A stretch of DNA of 8,230 nt, taken from Candidatus Gallimonas caecicola (lineage in GTDB: Bacteria > Bacillota > Clostridia > Christensenellales > Borkfalkiaceae). The notes under the pieces were generated by a model. The model searched no databases, was not told where the DNA came from, and worked only from the letters and a program-made list of their open reading frames with translations. This document shows, one piece after another, positions 1 to 7,188 of the stretch. Positions within the stretch are counted from its first letter, which is position 1. Each line of letters starts with the position of its first letter. The stretch spans positions 1 through 8,230 of the forward strand of contig CAJFNH010000047.1 of the NCBI GenBank assembly GCA_904394195.1. Reading direction: 5' to 3'. Position numbers and translations under genes: made by a program.

Positions 1-30
1 ATTTATGCAGGGCGCGCCGCACGGAAACCT

Positions 31-669
31 TTATAATTTGTATTTTGCCGTCAGCTTGAGCACGGAAGCAAGGCAGTCGTTGAGCGTGCCCTTTTCCTCC
101 TCGGTGAGTGCGCGCCCCTTCAGCGCGCCGACGCTGCGCGCAAGGACGTCCGCCTCCAGCCTGTCCGAAGCGGTCAGCTTTTCTTTGCGCAGTTTTTCGA
201 GCAGAGAGAGCGCGTGCGAGAGCTCGGGCGGCTCCGAAAGCGCGGGGGCTTCCTCATAGCAGCAGACCTTTTCGGGCGAAGGCTGTGCCGCGCGGGGCAT
301 GGCGGACGTGAGCGGCTCGCCGCGGAAGCGCTCATAGATGCGCTCGTCGCGCGGCGTCCTTTTGGACGAACGGCGGGGACGGGGCAGGAAAAAGAGCAGC
401 CGCAAAAGGGAAGCGAGCGCCGCATACAGCCCCGCATACACGAACATCCACACGAGCGCCTGCGCGGCGCCCTCCTGTTGCAGAAGGATACAGCACAAAA
501 GCACGCTGCCCGCCGCGCCCAGCGCCGTTGCCGGATAGGGATATGCCCTTCTGCCGCCCAGAAGGGTGAAGAGCAGCGCTGAAAGCACGGTGAGCGCGGG
601 TACGAGCAAGAGCGGTACCCAGGCGGGCGTACCCGAAAGCGCGGCGATGAGCTGTCTGAAAATTTCCAT
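31..669 (-). CDS. Hypothetical membrane protein, three predicted TM helices and soluble C-terminal tail
   Basis: I do not recognise this 212-residue protein and assign no function. Three hydrophobic segments are visible at about residues 17-38, 45-63 and 70-95. Positive charges sit after TM1 (RR at 40-41) and densely after TM3 (about 97-110), so the positive-inside rule predicts N-terminus out and C-terminus in the cytoplasm. Residues about 111-212 are hydrophilic; a proline-rich linker with a CC pair (KVCCYEE) is followed by charged, probably helical sequence from about 147 to the end. The ATG at 669 is supported by GGAGG at 682-678, 8 bases upstream. The gene follows addA after 78 bases on the same strand with no clear promoter or terminator between, so co-transcription is likely, but a role in DNA repair cannot be inferred from this alone. 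The reading frame is intact, with a TAA stop. Confidence 0.8.
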   Translation of the reverse strand: MEIFRQLIAALSGTPAWVPLLLVPALTVLSALLFTLLGGRRAYPYPATALGAAGSVLLCCILLQQEGAAQALVWMFVYAGLYAALASLLRLLFFLPRPRRSSKRTPRDERIYERFRGEPLTSAMPRAAQPSPEKVCCYEEAPALSEPPELSHALSLLEKLRKEKLTASDRLEADVLARSVGALKGRALTEEEKGTLNDCLASVLKLTAKYKL

Positions 670-747
670 ATCGATGACCTCCGTTCAAGAATAGCCCGGT
701 CGGGCGCAAAAAATACATGACAAAACGCCGAAAAAGGGAAAATATGC

Positions 748-3700
748 TCACATGACGATCTCGCGGCAGCGGGCAATGTTGACGATGCGGGCGCGCACGG
801 CGCTCTCCTCCAGTCCCAGAACGCGCGCCGCCGCCTTTTTGTAGAGCGAGATCTGCACCGCGTACTTTTGCGCGAGCGCCCCGTCGGGGAGTACCGAATA
901 CTTGTAGTCGATGACCTCGCAGCTCCCCTCGCCAGGCACCAACAGGTCGATGGCGCCCTGGAAGATGACCTCGTCGTCGGGTGCGCCCGGCGTCATCTGC
1001 GAGGCGGGCAGCCGCATCAGAAAGGTCTGCTCGCGCAGCACTTTTTTGCGCCCCAACTCCGCAAGACAGGGAATGGCAAGGATCTGCCCGAGCGCCCCCT
1101 TGTCGAGCAGCGCCGCCTGCTGCTGCGTCAGCACGCCCTCGCGCAGCATGCGTTCAAGCTCCTCCCCCGCGTCGGCGCCGTAGCGCACATGCTGCAAAAA
1201 GATGTGGTGGGCGATGCCCGCTTCGATGCTCGTCTCGCCGTCAAAGGGCTCATCTTCGTCCAGAAAACTCATACCTGCGGTCGTTTTTGGAAGAAGTCTG
1301 CCCTTCTGTGCGCGCAGAAGGTCGGTCGCCGAACTCTTCACGCGCAGGCGGGTGCTCCCTTCGAAGGCGTAGGGCGCGCGATAGACGCGCAGCACCTCGT
1401 CGCGCAGCGCCGCGTCCGGCTCGTAGACCAGGGCGCGCCGGAGCGGAGCGGAGGGTGTTTCCCCTTCGTCAGGCACGAACAGGTCGGCAAAGGCGTCGAA
1501 GTCGAAAAATTCGGCGCTTCTCATGGCGAGCTCGGGGTGACGCGCGCCGTTCGTGCGCTCGTCGAAGATGATGTGCAGGCGGTACTTGGCGCGCGTCATG
1601 CCCACATAGAGCAGATTTTTCGCCTGCTTGCGCTCCTCGGCGAGGGAGACGAGGGAGGAGGCGCGCCGCACAAGAGTGGTGCGGCTCACCTTGTTTTCCA
1701 TATCGTACGCCTTGGGCGCGGCGAGGAACTTCTCCGTCCAGAGCACGTCGTCCTTCTCGTGTTCGTAACTGAATTGTACGTCTGCGCCCGCGAGGATGAC
1801 GACGGGGTACTCCAGCCCCTTTGAAGCGTGCATGGTGATGACCTTGACGGCGTCCTCCCCGCCGCTCTCCGAATAATTGAGCCGGAAACCGGTCGCACGC
1901 AGGCGGGCGAGCAGAGCGCTGACGCTCACCTCCTCCCCCTCTGCGATCAGCCGCCGCACGCGGGCGAGCCGCGCACTGCCGCCCGGTTTTGCGGCGATCT
2001 GCGCCTCCAGCCCCAACGCGAGCAGCTCGTTCATCACCTGCGCCGCCGTGCGCACGCGGGTATGGACGCGCAGCTCCTGCGCCAGTTTTTCGAACTCCGC
2101 AAGTTTTTTGGCGACGGGCGAGGAGGGATGCGCCGTGCAAAAGGCGGCGCACGCCCTGTAAAAGGTATTCCCCTTTCCCTCGGGCGCAAGGCGCACCTGC
2201 GCAAGTTCGGACTCCGTCATCCCGCCCGCGGCGGAGAGCAGCGCCGTGACAAAGGGCGCGTCCTGTTCGGGATCGTCCAGGAACGCGAGCCAGTCGAGCA
2301 GCAGGTGCGCCTCGAAAAACTCGCACACGTTGACTTCGGCGGTGGTGGTGACGGGGATGCCGTGCTCCGCGAGCGCCGCGGCAACAGACTGCGCCTCATG
2401 CTCCTTCCTGCGGGTGAGCACGGCGATATCGCCGAACGTGACGCGCCGCTCCCGCTCGCCGTCCACGTCGTACCACGTCTTGCCCAGTTCTTCCTCCACC
2501 AGGCGCGCCACCCGCTCGCCCAGCGCGTCCGTGCGCTGCACGCCCGTGTGTTCGAGCACCGAATAGATCTTGTCCGGCGGCGCCTTTTCCTGCTTGCGCG
2601 CGGGCAGAAGATGAAAGCACACCTGCCCTTCATATTCCTTGTAGCGCTCGCTCTTGCGCATGCGCACATACCCGGGCAGGAGACGGGCGAACACGCGGTC
2701 GACGGCATCGAGCACGGCGGGCGCGGAGCGGAAATTGGTGGTCAGACGCAGCGATACGGGCAGCGAGCGCTCCTTTTCTTCGAAGTACTCCGAACGGCTG
2801 CCGCGGAAGCCGTAGATTGCCTGTTTGGCGTCCCCCACCAGAAAGATCTCCTCCCCGCACACGCGCGAGAGGATGGCCTCCTGCACGGGGTTGACATCCT
2901 GATATTCGTCCACGAATACGGCGCGGTACTTGTCTGCAAGGTCGGCGCGCACCCTTTCGTCATTCAAAAGGCGCAGCGCAAAGTGCTCCAGGTCGTCATA
3001 GTCGAGCACGCCCGCCTCCGCTTTCTCGCGCGCATACGCCCTGTCGAAGGCGAGCACCAGTCTGCCCAACGCCGCGCAGATCTGCGCGGCGGCGCGGCAC
3101 GCAGCTTCTTCCTCCTCGCGCGCCGCCAGACCGTCCAGCGTATCGCACACGCCTTTGAATACCGAGCGCGTGCTGCCGATGAAGTCTATGAGCGCCTTCT
3201 CGTCCGCAGTCGGATCGCTCACGGAGGGACGTTTGCGAAGTTTTTCAAAACCTTCCGCCCGCGCCTTCATGGCGTACAGGTCCCCCTCCTGCGCGAGCGC
3301 GTGCATGCGCGCGAGCAATTCATGTACGAAGGACAACATCTTGTCCCCCAGCGCGGCAACGGCGCCCTCCGCCTCCTCCATGTCCGCACACGCGAGCCGC
3401 AATCGCAGGCGGCATTCGTCCGCGATGCACGCACACGCCTCGTCAAAGCGATCGGCGATGCCCATACCGGCAAGGCGCTCCTCATAGTCGGCGAGCATGC
3501 GCACCTTCTTGTGCAGATCCTTGACCGTCTTGCGCAGAGCCGCGTCCTTGCCGCGGCGGCAGAACACGGCGAGCAGGGCGGCGTTGCCCTCGCGGTCGGC
3601 GTACATCTCCTCGAAGGCGGCGTCCAGCGCCCGCGCGCGCAATTCGGTGCCCTCCGCCTCCTCGTCGCCCGCAATGCGGAAGGCAGGGTCGACGCCCGCC

Positions 3701-4044
3701 GCATAGAAGTAGGCGCGCACCAGCCTGCCGCAAAAGGCGTGGATGGTGCTGATCTCGGCGAGCGGAAGGGCGGCGAGCTGATCCTTCAGGCGCTCGCGCT
3801 CGGCGCCCGTATGCGCCGCGATGCCCTTCAGAAGGGCGTTGCGCAGCCGCTCGCGCATCTGCGCCGCCGCCTTGTTGGTGAAGGTGACGGCAAGGATGCG
3901 GCGCACGTCCTCCCCCGCCAGGATGAGTTCGACCAGCCGTTCGATCATCACAAAGGTCTTGCCGCTGCCCGCCGAGGCGGAGACGATGACCCTGCCGCGC
4001 GCCCCGATGGCGGCCCTTTGTTCGGGCGTCAGCGTCACGCTCAT
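748..4044 (-). CDS. addA: ATP-dependent helicase/nuclease subunit AddA (RexA)
   Basis: AddA is the motor and 3'-strand nuclease subunit of AddAB, which unwinds and resects double-strand break ends in the cytoplasm and prepares 3' tails for RecA. All superfamily 1A (UvrD-type) helicase signatures are visible in the 1098-residue product: Q motif LTPEQ (5-9), Walker A SAGSGKT (24-30, K29), Walker B DEYQD (379-383), motif III GDAKQ (404-408), NFRS (437-440), motif V MHASKG (738-743) and motif VI GMTRAK (815-820, R818). The C-terminal RecB-family nuclease has AHHIF (H946/H947), GAID (D1033) and IDYK (D1046, K1048). It is somewhat shorter than Bacillus subtilis AddA (about 1230 residues), but every motif is present. 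The ATG at 4044 overlaps the addB stop as ATGA and has GGAGG 7 bases upstream. An upstream in-frame ATG at 4155 lies inside addB, lacks this support and would add a basic, low-complexity extension. Confidence 0.97.
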   Translation of the reverse strand: MSVTLTPEQRAAIGARGRVIVSASAGSGKTFVMIERLVELILAGEDVRRILAVTFTNKAAAQMRERLRNALLKGIAAHTGAERERLKDQLAALPLAEISTIHAFCGRLVRAYFYAAGVDPAFRIAGDEEAEGTELRARALDAAFEEMYADREGNAALLAVFCRRGKDAALRKTVKDLHKKVRMLADYEERLAGMGIADRFDEACACIADECRLRLRLACADMEEAEGAVAALGDKMLSFVHELLARMHALAQEGDLYAMKARAEGFEKLRKRPSVSDPTADEKALIDFIGSTRSVFKGVCDTLDGLAAREEEEAACRAAAQICAALGRLVLAFDRAYAREKAEAGVLDYDDLEHFALRLLNDERVRADLADKYRAVFVDEYQDVNPVQEAILSRVCGEEIFLVGDAKQAIYGFRGSRSEYFEEKERSLPVSLRLTTNFRSAPAVLDAVDRVFARLLPGYVRMRKSERYKEYEGQVCFHLLPARKQEKAPPDKIYSVLEHTGVQRTDALGERVARLVEEELGKTWYDVDGERERRVTFGDIAVLTRRKEHEAQSVAAALAEHGIPVTTTAEVNVCEFFEAHLLLDWLAFLDDPEQDAPFVTALLSAAGGMTESELAQVRLAPEGKGNTFYRACAAFCTAHPSSPVAKKLAEFEKLAQELRVHTRVRTAAQVMNELLALGLEAQIAAKPGGSARLARVRRLIAEGEEVSVSALLARLRATGFRLNYSESGGEDAVKVITMHASKGLEYPVVILAGADVQFSYEHEKDDVLWTEKFLAAPKAYDMENKVSRTTLVRRASSLVSLAEERKQAKNLLYVGMTRAKYRLHIIFDERTNGARHPELAMRSAEFFDFDAFADLFVPDEGETPSAPLRRALVYEPDAALRDEVLRVYRAPYAFEGSTRLRVKSSATDLLRAQKGRLLPKTTAGMSFLDEDEPFDGETSIEAGIAHHIFLQHVRYGADAGEELERMLREGVLTQQQAALLDKGALGQILAIPCLAELGRKKVLREQTFLMRLPASQMTPGAPDDEVIFQGAIDLLVPGEGSCEVIDYKYSVLPDGALAQKYAVQISLYKKAAARVLGLEESAVRARIVNIARCREIVM

Positions 4045-7000
4045 GCTTCCTCCTCCTTTGCGGCGATCGCCGCGATGTCCGCGCAGGTGAGCGCAGGCTC
4101 GCTGCGCTCCGCGCCCACAAAGCCGCACGCGCCGCGGAAAGCGCAGTAGGTGCAACCATCCACATAGGGCGATGGCGCGATGTTCCCCGCGCGCATCTCC
4201 TGCTGCGCGCGCTGCGAAACGAGCACGGCATAGTTGAGAAAGCGGGAAAAGTCCTGTGCGCCCAGCCCGCGGTCGCGGCTGTTGACGTACAGTTCGCTCG
4301 TCCTGGGCATGCCGCGATCGAGCAGCCCCGCCACCTCGTCATCGCTGCAATAAAACCCCTCCATGCGGAACTTCTGCTTGCCCGGGGATACGAATTTGTC
4401 GTCGGCGGGAAAGTAAAACGCCCCCGCAGGCCTGCCCTGCGCCGAGACGGCAAGCAGGTAGAGCTCGAGCTGCAGACTCCTGCCCGTGTAATAGTCGACG
4501 GGCTTTGCATCGAAGGAGCCCGTCTTGTAGTCGATGACGCGCACATACTCCCCCGCCCTGTCCACACGGTCCGCCTTGCCGCGCAGGCCGAGCGCGGGCA
4601 AGTTCACCACCTGCTCGCCCGCTTCCACACGGAAGGCAGAACTGCGCAGCCGGCGGTATGCCGCCGCAGCCACGGCGGCGCTTTCGGCAAGCAGGCTCTC
4701 GCCCGCATACCTGCCCGCGTCGCTGTCCGACAGGGCGGAAAAGCGCGCCTCGGAGAGCAGCTGCCTGCCCGCCTGAAGGGCAAGGTCGCGGCAGGCGGCC
4801 TCGTCCGCGGCGTCATTGAGCATGGGCGCGATGCGCCCGAGCACGGTATGTACGAAATCGCCCGCGTCCGCCACGAGCACCGTGCCCTCCTCGCGCTCCT
4901 TCAGCCGCAGCACGTTCTGCATAAAGCCCGCATAGGGGCATTGGAAATATTTTTCCAGCATCGTGGGCGAAAAATCGCCCTCGCGTATGATCTGCGCCAT
5001 CTCGGGAACGGGCTGTTTTTCCCCGTTTTCGGTCAGTGCGCGCAGCGTCTCCCCTTCGCCGCGCGTCTCGAGCGCCGCCCATACGGAAGAGAACATGCGC
5101 CCGTCCTGCGTTCTGCCCTCTTCGAAGTCGGCGCGCTCGCGCAGAAGCTCCAGGAGCGCGGGCACGCGCTCCGAACAGTTATAGGGAAAGAGCGCGGGCA
5201 TGGGCGCGGAGCGGAAGAGCCCGCTGCAGGAGGCGTACAGCTCGCCCGCGATCGCCTCCTTCCCCCCCGAGCGCAGCGGACAGCTGACGTAGAGCGCCTG
5301 CGAAAAGGCGCACACGTTGAGGGCAAGACTCTCCCGCGCGCGTGCGTTGACAACCGCGATGGCGGGCTGGATATCCACCCCCTGCGCGCCCAGCCTGCCC
5401 ATTTCGCCGTCCGTGATGACCGCGGTATCCTCGCCCGCGGAAGGAAGCGCGTCCGTCGCGCCCGTCACGAACAGCACCTTGACGCGCGCAAAACGGCTCG
5501 TTGTGGCATTGCCCAGAAACACGGCGTCGGAGAGCACGGGGATCATCGCCGATTTGAGCGCATCCGCAGCGCCCGCGAACATGGCGGAAAACTCGCGTGC
5601 GGTAAACGTGCGCTCGCCGGCAACCAGCTCCGTTTCGGCAAGCAGTTCTTCCAGGCGCGCAAGCGAGAGAAAGTCGCGCTCCGCCCCCGTAAAGTGTGCG
5701 GCAAGCTCTTCGGCGACCTTGTCCGCCGCAAAAAGTTCGCGCAATTTGCGCACGCCCTGCGTGAACACGCTCCCCTTGGCGCTGCGCGGAAAACACCCGA
5801 TCGCCTCCTTCATGCGCGCGCGGCACGCCTGCAGCGCAGCAACGTCCCGCTCGAAGCCGTGCGCGTCCGTGCGGATCTCGCGCCGCCAGGCGCCCCGCCA
5901 GCTGCCGTATTTGGCAAGATAGTTGCGATAGACATCCCCGTCGCCGAAGCAGACGTTCGCCGCCACGGCATCCACCGAGGCGGGCACGCCGCCGTCCGCC
6001 GCCGCGCGCAGCACGGCGAGCACGAACGCACAGAAGGGATGGCGGGAGAAGGGGCGCTTGACGTCGGCAAAATAGGGGATCTGATAGGCGGCGAACGCCT
6101 TTTCAAAGGCGGAAAATCCGTCTGTGCCGGGCACGAGCACCGCGATATCCTTCAGGCGCAGCCCCCCCTCAAGGCAGCGCCGGATGAGGGAGCAGACGAC
6201 GCGCGCCTCCTCCGCCTCGTCCTGCGCCCGGAAGATGTGCACGCGCTCCGCCTGCACGGGCTCGATGAGGTATGCTTCGGGCGAGAAAATTTCGCGGCGC
6301 AGCCGCTCGGCATCGCCCGCAAGCGAGCTTTCCGCCATCTGCACGCGCACCTGCCCTTCCTCCTCGCACACGGCGCGAAAGACGCGTGCGCTCTCGTTGG
6401 TATAATAGGGCTCTTTGCCGGCGGGGAAGATGCCCGTCAGGCTCCTTGCGCAGCGCGCGGCGGCGCGGATACCCTCCGCCGCCTGTTTTGTAAAGGACGT
6501 GAAGCCGAAAAAGATGACGTTGACGCCTTCCAGTCCGCCCGCGGCGAGCTTTCCGGGCAGCAGGGCAAGATAGCCGCTCTCATCCAGCAATCCCTTTTCC
6601 TGCAGAAACGCCCTGTATCGTTCCAGAATGAGCGCAAGATCGGTGAGCTTTGCACGCAGCATCCCCTCCGTTTTGCGCGCGCCTTCGCGCAGTTCTTCGC
6701 TGCCCACGCGGGAGGCGGCGAGCTGGGCGAGCGTCTCATACACCGCCTGGGCGGCATTCGCCGAAAAACAGGTCAGCTCGCCCGCGCTGCGCGTGAGGAT
6801 GGCGGAGACCGCCGCAACGGACCCCTGTTTGGAGAGCACCTTCCCGCTCCCGGAAAGATAGCGCGCAAAGGTGGTGACGTCCGTCAGGAACGTCGCGCTG
6901 CGGCAGGCGAGCACGGCACGCTCGGCAAGCAGCGTCAGGCTGTCCTCGCAGAACACGAGCGTCTTTTCCCCGCGATCTTCAAAAAAGGAGACGCGCTGCG

Positions 7001-7052
7001 AGAGCGCCGCGAGGGCGTCGTCCAACGTGGGCGCGCCGATGAGTTGCGTCAT
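4041..7052 (-). CDS. addB: ATP-dependent helicase/deoxyribonuclease subunit B, AddB (RexB)
   Basis: AddB partners AddA; in the family it cleaves the 5'-ended strand, recognises Chi and carries an iron-sulfur cluster that clamps the nuclease domain. The 1003-residue product has the iron-sulfur cysteines in the expected arrangement: C705 in YFQCPY, then C967-x2-C970-x5-C976 near the C-terminus. The RecB-family nuclease lies between them, with H735 (DFVHTVL), D828 (GKADRVD), and D841/K843 (VIDYKTG), followed by a QLELYLL segment. Central sequences such as FFGFTSFT and FVTGATDALPS fit the degenerate helicase fold of AddB. The N-terminus lacks the GxxGxGKT Walker A of B. subtilis AddB, and the protein is shorter than that one (about 1166 residues). 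The ATG at 7052 is chosen because GGAGG lies 7 bases upstream; the in-frame ATG at 7070 would place that site inside the gene. It is first in the addBA operon and overlaps addA by 4 bases. Confidence 0.96.
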   Translation of the reverse strand: MTQLIGAPTLDDALAALSQRVSFFEDRGEKTLVFCEDSLTLLAERAVLACRSATFLTDVTTFARYLSGSGKVLSKQGSVAAVSAILTRSAGELTCFSANAAQAVYETLAQLAASRVGSEELREGARKTEGMLRAKLTDLALILERYRAFLQEKGLLDESGYLALLPGKLAAGGLEGVNVIFFGFTSFTKQAAEGIRAAARCARSLTGIFPAGKEPYYTNESARVFRAVCEEEGQVRVQMAESSLAGDAERLRREIFSPEAYLIEPVQAERVHIFRAQDEAEEARVVCSLIRRCLEGGLRLKDIAVLVPGTDGFSAFEKAFAAYQIPYFADVKRPFSRHPFCAFVLAVLRAAADGGVPASVDAVAANVCFGDGDVYRNYLAKYGSWRGAWRREIRTDAHGFERDVAALQACRARMKEAIGCFPRSAKGSVFTQGVRKLRELFAADKVAEELAAHFTGAERDFLSLARLEELLAETELVAGERTFTAREFSAMFAGAADALKSAMIPVLSDAVFLGNATTSRFARVKVLFVTGATDALPSAGEDTAVITDGEMGRLGAQGVDIQPAIAVVNARARESLALNVCAFSQALYVSCPLRSGGKEAIAGELYASCSGLFRSAPMPALFPYNCSERVPALLELLRERADFEEGRTQDGRMFSSVWAALETRGEGETLRALTENGEKQPVPEMAQIIREGDFSPTMLEKYFQCPYAGFMQNVLRLKEREEGTVLVADAGDFVHTVLGRIAPMLNDAADEAACRDLALQAGRQLLSEARFSALSDSDAGRYAGESLLAESAAVAAAAYRRLRSSAFRVEAGEQVVNLPALGLRGKADRVDRAGEYVRVIDYKTGSFDAKPVDYYTGRSLQLELYLLAVSAQGRPAGAFYFPADDKFVSPGKQKFRMEGFYCSDDEVAGLLDRGMPRTSELYVNSRDRGLGAQDFSRFLNYAVLVSQRAQQEMRAGNIAPSPYVDGCTYCAFRGACGFVGAERSEPALTCADIAAIAAKEEEA
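4045..4059 (-). promoter_or_regulatory. Ribosome binding site of addA
   Basis: Read on the minus strand this is AAAGGAGGAGGAAGC directly before the ATG at 4044. GGAGG at 4056-4052 is 7 bases from the start codon. It lies within the last codons of addB (the KEEEA end), so the addB C-terminus also carries the addA translation signal. With the ATGA stop/start overlap, this predicts translational coupling of the two subunits. Confidence 0.85.
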
Positions 7053-7053
7053 G

Positions 7054-7065
7054 CTCCTTCCTCCC
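7054..7065 (-). promoter_or_regulatory. Ribosome binding site of addB (decides the start)
   Basis: On the minus strand the sequence is GGGAGGAAGGAG followed by one base and the ATG at 7052. The GGAGG core at 7064-7060 has a 7-base spacer. This supports the internal ATG at 7052 over the upstream in-frame ATG at 7070, which would make the purine run coding. Confidence 0.85.
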
Positions 7066-7080
7066 GACATGATTTTTTTT

Positions 7081-7091
7081 ATTATAGCATA
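7081..7091 (-). promoter_or_regulatory. Predicted extended -10 promoter of the addBA operon
   Basis: Read on the minus strand this is TATGCTATAAT, a perfect TATAAT (7086-7081) preceded by the TGn extension (7089-7087). The region 17 bases upstream (7109-7104, GGAAAT) is a poor -35 match, so the promoter would rely on the extended -10. Transcription would start near 7074, inside a run of eight A on the RNA-like strand, giving a leader of only about 22 bases that contains the addB ribosome binding site. No start site has been measured. Confidence 0.7.
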
Positions 7092-7092
7092 C

Positions 7093-7104
7093 TTTTCATG
7101 AAAA
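7093..7104. repeat. Perfect 12-base palindrome TTTTCATGAAAA, candidate operator
   Basis: TTTTCATGAAAA is identical to its own reverse complement. It lies in the spacer just upstream of the addB -10 and touches the expected -35 position, where a dimeric regulator could block or assist RNA polymerase. It does not look like the Bacillus LexA box (CGAAC-N4-GTTCG type). A chance origin in AT-rich DNA remains possible. Confidence 0.4.
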
Positions 7105-7129
7105 TTTCCTCTAATTTCGGCGATTATTT

Positions 7130-7158
7130 TTTACAAACAAAAAAAAATATGCTATAAT
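7130..7158 (+). promoter_or_regulatory. Predicted sigma-A promoter of the lipoprotein gene
   Basis: The -35 is TTTACA (7130-7135, five of six consensus bases), the spacer is exactly 17 bases, and the -10 is a perfect TATAAT (7153-7158) with a TGC extension (7150-7152). The expected start is near 7165, giving a leader of about 24 bases before the ATG at 7189. The spacer contains nine consecutive A (7139-7147). This is a near-ideal housekeeping promoter, so constitutive expression is plausible unless a repressor acts. Confidence 0.85.
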
Positions 7159-7176
7159 GGGCGAAAGACTTTCCCT

Positions 7177-7182
7177 GCGGAG
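7177..7182 (+). promoter_or_regulatory. Ribosome binding site of the lipoprotein gene
   Basis: GCGGAG contains a GGAG core at 7179-7182, 6 bases before the ATG at 7189. An in-frame TTG at 7183 directly abuts the site and could not be served by it, so the ATG is the better start. Confidence 0.7.
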
Positions 7183-7188
7183 TTGATC

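Noticed and set aside
694..705. Inverted repeat GCCCG-GT-CGGGC between addA and the small membrane protein gene, as a terminator
   Set aside because: On the minus strand the T-run precedes rather than follows the hairpin, and no plus-strand transcript is expected. It may still be a small mRNA hairpin.
1828..4149. 773-codon open frame on the plus strand, opposite addA
   Set aside because: It is in exact codon register with addA, whose helicase motifs are unambiguous. Its product is rich in Arg, Ala, Gly and His with no recognisable domain. Codon bias explains it.
4045..4155. Upstream in-frame start for addA at 4155
   Set aside because: It would add 37 basic residues lying inside addB, whereas the ATG at 4044 has a strong ribosome binding site and puts the Q motif at the usual distance from the N-terminus.
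6398..6406. TGGTATAAT on the plus strand inside addB, resembling an extended -10
   Set aside because: It falls in the addB coding sequence (Tyr-Tyr-Thr codons), has no -35 partner and no plus-strand gene follows.
6840..6851. GSGK sequence in AddB (residues 68-71) resembling a Walker A motif
   Set aside because: It is about 50 residues too far in and sits in a YLSGSGKVLSKQG context that corresponds to a later conserved AddB segment. It lacks the first glycine spacing and the following Thr/Ser.
4848..7157. 769-codon open frame on the plus strand, opposite addB and the promoter region
   Set aside because: It is in register with addB, whose cysteine and nuclease motifs are conserved. The predicted product is basic and low in recognisable motifs.
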